Assembly: GCA_016839845.1 (NCBI GenBank)
Contig: JAEOTL010000511.1
Span: forward strand, 1-10,573
Source: Promethearchaeota archaeon
Lineage (GTDB): Archaea > Asgardarchaeota > Lokiarchaeia > Sigynarchaeales > SOKP01
Length of the DNA stretch: 10,573 nt
Direction of reading: 5' to 3'
A program made the translations under genes and the position numbers. The notes below the pieces were generated by a model that was not told where the DNA came from, searched no databases, and worked only from the letters and a program-made list of their open reading frames with translations. How positions within the stretch are numbered: the first letter of the stretch is position 1; every line of letters starts with the position of its first letter. Below are positions 6,893-10,573 of the stretch, in pieces.

Positions 6893-6900
6893 ATATATAA
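6893..6900 (-). promoter_or_regulatory. Candidate TATA box for the hydrolase gene
   Basis: On the minus strand this reads TTATATAT. Transcription starting about 25 bp downstream, near 6870, gives a leader of some 25 nt to the preferred TTG at 6844 and would exclude the longer starts at 6883 and 6949. A weak GTGAG lies 4 nt before that TTG. The alternative promoter at 6981-6989 could also fire leftward because TATATATAA is nearly symmetrical. Confidence 0.35.
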
Positions 6901-6980
6901 TATCATGTGTTGTTTTTACTTTCTTGTTGAAATGATATTTAGTACCCAATACCCCTCAAGCGGGAAAAGTTTTAAATCGA

Positions 6981-6989
6981 TATATATAA
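6981..6989 (+). promoter_or_regulatory. Candidate TATA box for the oxidoreductase gamma-subunit gene
   Basis: TATATATAA stands out in the divergent region. It predicts a transcription start near 7010 and a leader of roughly 35 nt before the ATG at 7045. No Shine-Dalgarno precedes that ATG. The near-symmetry of the box means it could also serve the opposite strand. Confidence 0.4.
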
Positions 6990-7044
6990 TTCATACTAAA
7001 TAAGGTTTTTTTACTACGATAATTTAAAATTATACAGATTATTT

Positions 7045-7629
7045 ATGAGTGAAAGTTTAATAGAAATTGTAGTAGCAGGGAGAGGAGGCCAAGGATGCGT
7101 CACTGCATGTGAAATACTAGCAGAGGCTGCTTATTTGAGCGGGAATTTTGTTGACGTACATGCCTACCCTTCATTTGGAGCTGAAAGGAGAGGAGCTCCT
7201 GTGCAAGCGTATGCAAAACTTTCTCGTGACGACACAATTTGGGATAGAGTACAAATTGAAAATCCAGATATCTTAATAATATTTGATGATTCGGTTCTAA
7301 ATCAAGAGTTGGCTGCTTCTCTAAAAAAAAATGGAATCTTTATTGTTAACTCTGAAAAACCTCCAGAGTATTTTGTGGAAAAGTATAAAATAACTCGTGA
7401 GATAAGAATAATTGTGGCTGACATAAGCAAACTAGCAATCGAGAAGAATCTGACTATTGATGGAAATCCTGTAATTAATACTCCAATTTTAGGACTACTT
7501 TCAAAAGCACTTCCCGAGCTAAAATTACAAAATCTTAAAACAACAGTATTGAAACGTATGGGAAAAAATATCGGCGAACTCAACTATGAGTTAATAGAAA
7601 AAGGATACGAAATTGCGAAAATTTATTGA
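7045..7629 (+). CDS. 2-oxoacid:ferredoxin oxidoreductase, gamma-type subunit (PorC/VorC/KorC family)
   Basis: This complete 194-residue protein matches the gamma subunit (POR family, PF01558) of the oxygen-sensitive enzymes that oxidise pyruvate or other 2-oxoacids to acyl-CoA with ferredoxin as electron acceptor. The diagnostic motifs are GRGGQGCVTACEILAEAA (about 12-29) and FGAERRGAPVQA (about 44-55), with the IFDDSVL strand near 78-84. Length is normal for a stand-alone subunit. The gamma subunit has neither the thiamine diphosphate site nor iron-sulphur clusters; these sit in the beta and delta subunits. None of the partner subunits is next to it: the upstream gene is a divergent hydrolase and the downstream gene a convergent kinase. 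The exact 2-oxoacid (pyruvate, branched-chain, 2-oxoglutarate) cannot be told from this subunit, and an indolepyruvate IorB-type role is less likely given GRGGQG/ERRGAPV. The ATG at 7045 is the obvious start. Confidence 0.9.
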   Translation: MSESLIEIVVAGRGGQGCVTACEILAEAAYLSGNFVDVHAYPSFGAERRGAPVQAYAKLSRDDTIWDRVQIENPDILIIFDDSVLNQELAASLKKNGIFIVNSEKPPEYFVEKYKITREIRIIVADISKLAIEKNLTIDGNPVINTPILGLLSKALPELKLQNLKTTVLKRMGKNIGELNYELIEKGYEIAKIY

Positions 7630-7640
7630 GTTAATCATTT
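7627..7640. repeat. 14-bp direct repeat, copy 2, at a convergent stop-stop junction
   Basis: TGAGTTAATCATTT is identical to 5985-5998 and sits in the same register: plus-strand TGA, GTTAA spacer, minus-strand TGA. Unlike copy 1 it lacks the A5 on the left and the T7 on the right, so only a 3-bp stem (TGA/TCA) forms and it is a weaker terminator candidate. Confidence 0.55.
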
Positions 7641-9134
7641 GAGTGGTAGTTGTACTACAAATCTACTCCCTTTGTTTCTACCTTCAGACTCTGCTCTGAT
7701 ATTCCCCCTATGAAGAAAAACTATTTCCTTACAGATAAATAATCCAAGCCCTGAACCTTGGATGTCAATATATTCTAATCCTTCCCCATACCGTTCGATT
7801 TTCCCAAACCGTGTAAAAAGCATATTCCTCTCAGTATCAGTTAAACCTATTCCTGTATCGCTAACAGAAAATTCAGCCCACCTTCCTTTTTTCACTAATT
7901 GGATTGTGATTTTCCCATTTGGTGGTGTATTTTTAATGGCGTTAAGGAGTAAGTTTCTTATGACTTGCTCAATTCTTATGCCATCAATCTTTAAATATAA
8001 GGAATTTGGAGTTTTAAGGTCTAAAGTTATTTTTCTTCTCTTTAATAGAAACTTCATCTCTTTAGAGCATTCTTTCAGAATGGATGGAAGATCTTTAACT
8101 TTTTTTTCCAGTTTAAATTTATTGTATTCGATCTTTGTGATATCTAAAAGATTACCAACTAGATCATTTAATCGATCTCCTCCCTTTTGGATCAAATGGA
8201 TTAATTCTAAAGTATCATCATCCAATTTTTCTCTAAAAAAATCAAGTAAAAGCTCCGAACTGGCGATAATAGATACTAAGGGTGTTCTTAATTCATGTGA
8301 AACTCTCGAAATGAGGTCTCTTCTAAGTTGGTCTAATTCTTTTAGTTTCTGCATCTCCTCCTTTATTATAAGTTCAGCCTTCTTTCTCTCGGTAATATCC
8401 TGTAAAATGACTTGGACTAAGATATTATCACCAAGCTCGACAATAGAGGCCTGTAAATTCACCCAGATAATGGTTTCATCCTTCTTATATATTTGAATAT
8501 CTATCCGGTGTAATACTTCACCCTTAATGAACTTAATGAATAAATCCACAAGTAAGGGAAGATATTTAGGATGAATTATGTCTAAATCTTGAAATTTTTT
8601 CCCGAGTAACTCAGCTCTTTTATACCCTGCAAGCCCTTCAGCTGCAGGATTAATATCAATAATTCGACCATCTGAATTCAATAATAGTATAGTAAAAGGA
8701 GAATCTTCAAAGAGGTATCTGTATTTTTCCTCTGATTCTCTCAACCTTTGTTCTGCTAGCTTTCCCTCAGTTATATTATTACCTATACCCAAAATGGCGT
8801 AAACTCTTCCCCTCCTTTTTAATGGGATTGCATAAGTTTTTACATAGATATGGTTTCCGTGTGCAGTTCTTAATTTATATTCACTTTTATTACTCTGCTT
8901 CCCATTCTTCTTTATCTCATTTGTAATTTTCAACGCTTTCATTAAGTTTTCTTCATCAAGGAGATCAATAAAAGAAATATCTGGAATTTCACTCCTTTCA
9001 TACCCCAATGTTTCTAATGCGATATCATTAGCATCTAGAAAATTTCCTCTTAAATCATTAACATAAATCATATCTAAAGAAAATTCAAATAGATCTTTGT
9101 ATTTTTCCCTGATTTCTTCAACTTTGTATTTCAT
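7635..9134 (-). CDS. Soluble PAS-PAS-HisKA-HATPase sensor histidine kinase
   Basis: This complete 499-residue kinase has no membrane segment, so it should sense a cytoplasmic signal. Order of domains: PAS at about 11-123 (ending GIGNNITE); a second PAS at about 134-250 (starting EEKYRYLFEDSPF, ending QDITERK); a short coiled linker (251-270); HisKA with H-box SRVSHELRTPL and phospho-acceptor His280; then HATPase with N-box NLLLNAIKNT (394-403), G1 DTGIGL (426-431), an F-box/ATP lid at 440-459, and G2 GSGLGL (460-465). All catalytic boxes are intact. No cysteine or histidine pattern in the PAS domains points to a particular cofactor. It lies 36 bp downstream of a paralogous kinase on the same strand, and its stop is 5 bp from the convergent oxidoreductase gene. 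There is no receiver domain or adjacent response regulator. ATG at 9134, no Shine-Dalgarno; a TATA-like box in the 36-bp gap suggests its own near-leaderless promoter. Confidence 0.95.
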   Translation of the reverse strand: MKYKVEEIREKYKDLFEFSLDMIYVNDLRGNFLDANDIALETLGYERSEIPDISFIDLLDEENLMKALKITNEIKKNGKQSNKSEYKLRTAHGNHIYVKTYAIPLKRRGRVYAILGIGNNITEGKLAEQRLRESEEKYRYLFEDSPFTILLLNSDGRIIDINPAAEGLAGYKRAELLGKKFQDLDIIHPKYLPLLVDLFIKFIKGEVLHRIDIQIYKKDETIIWVNLQASIVELGDNILVQVILQDITERKKAELIIKEEMQKLKELDQLRRDLISRVSHELRTPLVSIIASSELLLDFFREKLDDDTLELIHLIQKGGDRLNDLVGNLLDITKIEYNKFKLEKKVKDLPSILKECSKEMKFLLKRRKITLDLKTPNSLYLKIDGIRIEQVIRNLLLNAIKNTPPNGKITIQLVKKGRWAEFSVSDTGIGLTDTERNMLFTRFGKIERYGEGLEYIDIQGSGLGLFICKEIVFLHRGNIRAESEGRNKGSRFVVQLPLK

Positions 9135-9153
9135 TGAAAGTCTGATTTTTTCC

Positions 9154-9170
9154 TATAATTTTTTTTTATA
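9154..9170 (-). promoter_or_regulatory. Candidate TATA box for the PAS-PAS kinase gene
   Basis: Read on the minus strand the 36-bp gap between the kinases begins TATAAAAAAAAATTATA. With the box centred near 9166, transcription would start near 9140, about 6 nt before the ATG. The A-run is in the wrong polarity to be a U-tract terminator for the upstream kinase, so read-through from that gene is also possible. Confidence 0.35.
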
Positions 9171-10573
9171 TTACTTTATTGGTAACTTTATAGTAAATGT
9201 GCTTCCCTTACCTCTACCTCTTGATTCTGCCCATATCTGACCATCATGTAGGTCAATTATTTCTTTTGAAATGTACAATCCGAGCCCAGAGCCTTGAATA
9301 TCGATATACTCTAGTCCTTCACCATATCGTTCTATTTTCCCGAACCTTGTAAAAATTTTCTCCATTTCATCAATAGTTAAGCCTATCCCTGAATCCTCCA
9401 CAGAAAAAATTGCCCATTCTTGGTTTTTTAGTAATTTTAACTTAATTTGCCTCTTTGGGGGAGTATTTTTTATCGCATTTGAGAGGAGATTTAATACAAC
9501 TTGCTCAATCCTAATTCTATCAATATTTAATATTATATCTTTTTGGAGTTCGAGATTCAATTCTATTTTACGTTTCTTAGAAATAATCATCATCTCATTA
9601 GCGCATTCTTCAATAATTTCACCTAGATTATTTTTTTTCTTCTCAAGTTCTAATTTGTTGTATTCAATTCTAGTTATATCAAGTAAGTTATCAACCAAAT
9701 ATTTCAACCGAGTCCCTCCTTTCTCAATCATCTTAATTAATTCTCGTGTTTCCTCTTTAATCTCATCGTTGGACAACTCTAAAAGGAGTTCAGATGCCCC
9801 ACAAACTGACACAAGTGGTGTTTTCAGTTCATGCGATACCCTCGATATTAAATCTTTTCTTATCTGATCTAGATTTTTTAATTTTTGAATCTCTTCTTGG
9901 ATTAGAAGATCAGCTTTTTTTCTCTCAGTAATGTCGTTAAGAATGGCTTGGATCAAAAAATTATCTTCCAGTTTAACTAAATGAGTTTGATATTGTACCC
10001 AAATTGCACTACCGTCTTTTCTATATAATTCTGCTTCAAAAGGTGATAAATTCTCTCCTTTTGCAACTTTTGAAAATCGATTAAGCATCTCTGGTAGATA
10101 TTTTTGATTGACAGCAGATAATTTTCTAAATTCATTCCCTACTAGTTCGTTAATAGGAAATCCTAATAATTGTTCTGTAGCAGGATTGCAATATATCACT
10201 TTTCCCGTTTGGTCAATAAGAGCTATTGAAAATGGGACTGATTCAATTAGATTTCGATACCTTTTTTCAGAATCTCTCAGTTTTTGCTCTAATTCATACT
10301 TCTCGGTTATATCTGAAATCAATCCCTCAATTTTAGATTGTTGATCTTTATTTTCATCTATTAAATGAGAATTGAGTTGCAGTACAATGTTTCGATCATC
10401 ATTAGTTTTCGATTGCACTATATAATTTTTTACAAATCCTTGTTGTTTCAATTCCATTAAGTATCTATCACGTTCTTGCGGATTTTGCCAAAATTGATTA
10501 ACATTTATGTTTTTAATTTTTTCATTAGGCCCATACCCCAATATCTTACCAAATGTAGGATTATAATTTAACA
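9171..10573 (-). CDS. PAS-PAS-HisKA-HATPase sensor histidine kinase; N-terminus cut by the right edge
   Basis: The frame is open to the right edge with ten codons upstream of the TTG at 10541 and no stop, so that TTG is not the start. 466 residues are visible (numbered here from the first complete codon). A partial PAS at 1 to about 91 begins NPTFGKILGY and ends ISDITEK. A second PAS spans about 102-217 (SEKRYRNLIESVPF to NDITERKK). HisKA carries SRVSHELKTPL with phospho-acceptor His247. HATPase follows with N-box NLLSNAIKNT (361-370), G1 DSGIGL (393-398), lid (407-426) and G2 GSGLGL (427-432). No membrane helix is seen in the visible part. From the second PAS onward it is clearly a paralogue of the downstream kinase, sharing an unbroken identical 26-residue ATP-lid segment, whereas the first PAS domains differ. 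More sensor domains may lie beyond the edge. No response regulator is adjacent. Confidence 0.93.
   Translation of the reverse strand, partial: LNYNPTFGKILGYGPNEKIKNINVNQFWQNPQERDRYLMELKQQGFVKNYIVQSKTNDDRNIVLQLNSHLIDENKDQQSKIEGLISDITEKYELEQKLRDSEKRYRNLIESVPFSIALIDQTGKVIYCNPATEQLLGFPINELVGNEFRKLSAVNQKYLPEMLNRFSKVAKGENLSPFEAELYRKDGSAIWVQYQTHLVKLEDNFLIQAILNDITERKKADLLIQEEIQKLKNLDQIRKDLISRVSHELKTPLVSVCGASELLLELSNDEIKEETRELIKMIEKGGTRLKYLVDNLLDITRIEYNKLELEKKKNNLGEIIEECANEMMIISKKRKIELNLELQKDIILNIDRIRIEQVVLNLLSNAIKNTPPKRQIKLKLLKNQEWAIFSVEDSGIGLTIDEMEKIFTRFGKIERYGEGLEYIDIQGSGLGLYISKEIIDLHDGQIWAESRGRGKGSTFTIKLPIK

Noticed and set aside
7762..8496. Long open frame (244 codons) on the plus strand opposite the PAS-PAS kinase
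   Set aside because: It lies wholly antisense to a well-supported kinase, is rich in Ser, Phe and Leu as expected from the reverse of a Lys/Glu-rich AT-rich gene, and shows no domain or ribosome binding site.
9171..10541. A complete 456-residue kinase starting at the TTG at 10541
   Set aside because: Ten more in-frame codons upstream encode the beginning of the same PAS domain and run off the window without a stop.
1..10573. A defence island or other multi-gene accessory system
   Set aside because: Genes are on both strands in short units, with core-metabolism, repair and sensor functions; no nuclease, toxin, transposase, integrase or phage-like gene is present, and base composition looks even.

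Overview
The window is visibly AT-rich (about one third G+C by eye) and most likely comes from an archaeon, plausibly an Asgard (Loki-type) lineage. The grounds are TATA-like boxes ahead of the first genes of transcription units, almost no Shine-Dalgarno sequences except at one gene inside an operon, a separate small gamma-type subunit of a 2-oxoacid:ferredoxin oxidoreductase, and soluble PAS-HisKA kinases with the long ATP lid common in archaeal kinases. The assignment is inference; there is no rRNA, tRNA or ribosomal protein here to settle it.

Layout from left to right: (1) the C-terminal end of a polytopic membrane protein, probably a GT-C (GT87-like) glycosyltransferase, runs in from the left edge on the plus strand and ends at 429. 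(2) A full mutS mismatch-repair gene lies convergently on the minus strand (426-3311) and overlaps it by 4 bp. (3) A 461-bp non-coding stretch (3312-3772) separates mutS from a divergent two-gene operon. (4) The operon encodes two paralogous myo-inositol-1-phosphate synthase family proteins (3773-4849 and 4842-5987), overlapping by 8 bp and coupled by a strong Shine-Dalgarno sequence. (5) A convergent alpha/beta hydrolase of the monoacylglycerol lipase type follows (5993 to about 6844). (6) A gamma-type oxidoreductase subunit (7045-7629) is divergent from the hydrolase. (7) Two tandem paralogous PAS histidine kinases lie on the minus strand (7635-9134, and 9171 to the right edge, where the second is cut).

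The genes do not form one obvious pathway. The inositol-phosphate synthase pair is the only clear operon; it would supply L-myo-inositol 1-phosphate for inositol lipids or solutes. The kinases have no adjacent response regulator. MutS has no adjacent MutL, and the gamma subunit has no adjacent alpha, beta or delta subunit. All three convergent junctions are very tight (4-bp overlap, 5-bp gap, 5-bp gap), so transcription must end at or inside the neighbouring coding region; the one at 5980-6002 is a compact palindrome with U-tracts on both strands.

I see no defence system, CRISPR array, transposon, integrase or phage gene. The points most worth a second look are the first synthase paralogue with altered active-site motifs, the MutS C-terminus (a long heptad coiled coil followed by a bacterial-type clamp-binding sequence), and the orphan gamma subunit.
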